In this document: positions 5,561 to 5,579 of the stretch, in pieces
Layout: the number at the start of each line of letters is the position of its first letter
Numbering within the stretch: position 1 is the first letter of the stretch
Source of the DNA: an uncultured Clostridium sp.
GTDB taxonomy: Bacteria > Bacillota > Clostridia > TANB77 > CAG-465
Assembly (NCBI GenBank): GCA_900554875.1
Contig: USJA01000078.1
Coordinates: 1-5,579 of the forward strand
DNA: 5,579 nucleotides
Direction of reading: 5' to 3'
Position numbers and translations under genes: made by a program
The notes under the pieces: generated by a model
Seen by the model: the letters and a program-made list of their open reading frames with translations, nothing else
What the model was told of the DNA's origin: nothing
Database searches by the model: none

Positions 5561-5579
5561 TAATATGCACCTATAAGGC

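Overview
The window looks like chromosomal backbone of a low-GC Gram-positive anaerobe, most likely a clostridium. The basis is inference from several things: the strong A+T bias, textbook sigma-A promoters with 17-18 base spacers, purine-rich Shine-Dalgarno sites, TTG used as a start codon, Rho-independent terminators at nearly every transcript end, a tRNA gene with CCA encoded, and proteins of Firmicutes type. No phage, transposase or CRISPR signal is clear.

Layout: (1) 27-1531, minus strand: murC (UDP-N-acetylmuramate--L-alanine ligase, peptidoglycan precursor synthesis), with its own promoter and terminator. (2) 1580-2797, plus strand: a divergent monocistronic gene for a membrane-anchored protein with three predicted membrane segments and six TPR units. 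(3) 2805-3012: tRNA-Leu(CAA) with an extended -10 promoter and a terminator that can be drawn in competing folds. (4) 3056-3642: an unrecognised 140-residue protein with four membrane segments, closed by a perfect 32-base palindromic terminator. (5) 3643-3777: an A+T-rich spacer with no convincing gene. (6) 3771-4979, minus strand: ychF, the universal Obg-like P-loop ATPase, whose real start is an internal TTG. (7) 4992-5560, plus strand: a cytoplasmic amidase_2 / T7-lysozyme-fold protein, closed by a strong bidirectional terminator.

Each gene appears to be its own transcription unit, so the window is a series of singletons rather than one pathway. MurC and the amidase-like protein both relate to cell wall, but they are 3.5 kb apart and unlinked by transcription.

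The most interesting item is the amidase-like protein. It keeps the fold signatures, the first zinc His and the Tyr/Lys catalytic positions, but two of the three expected zinc ligands are changed (His to Cys, Cys to Ser), and it has no export signal. That suggests an altered or repurposed amidase domain. The second is an attenuator-like arrangement of overlapping hairpins between tRNA-Leu and the small membrane protein gene. No convincing new multi-gene system is visible.
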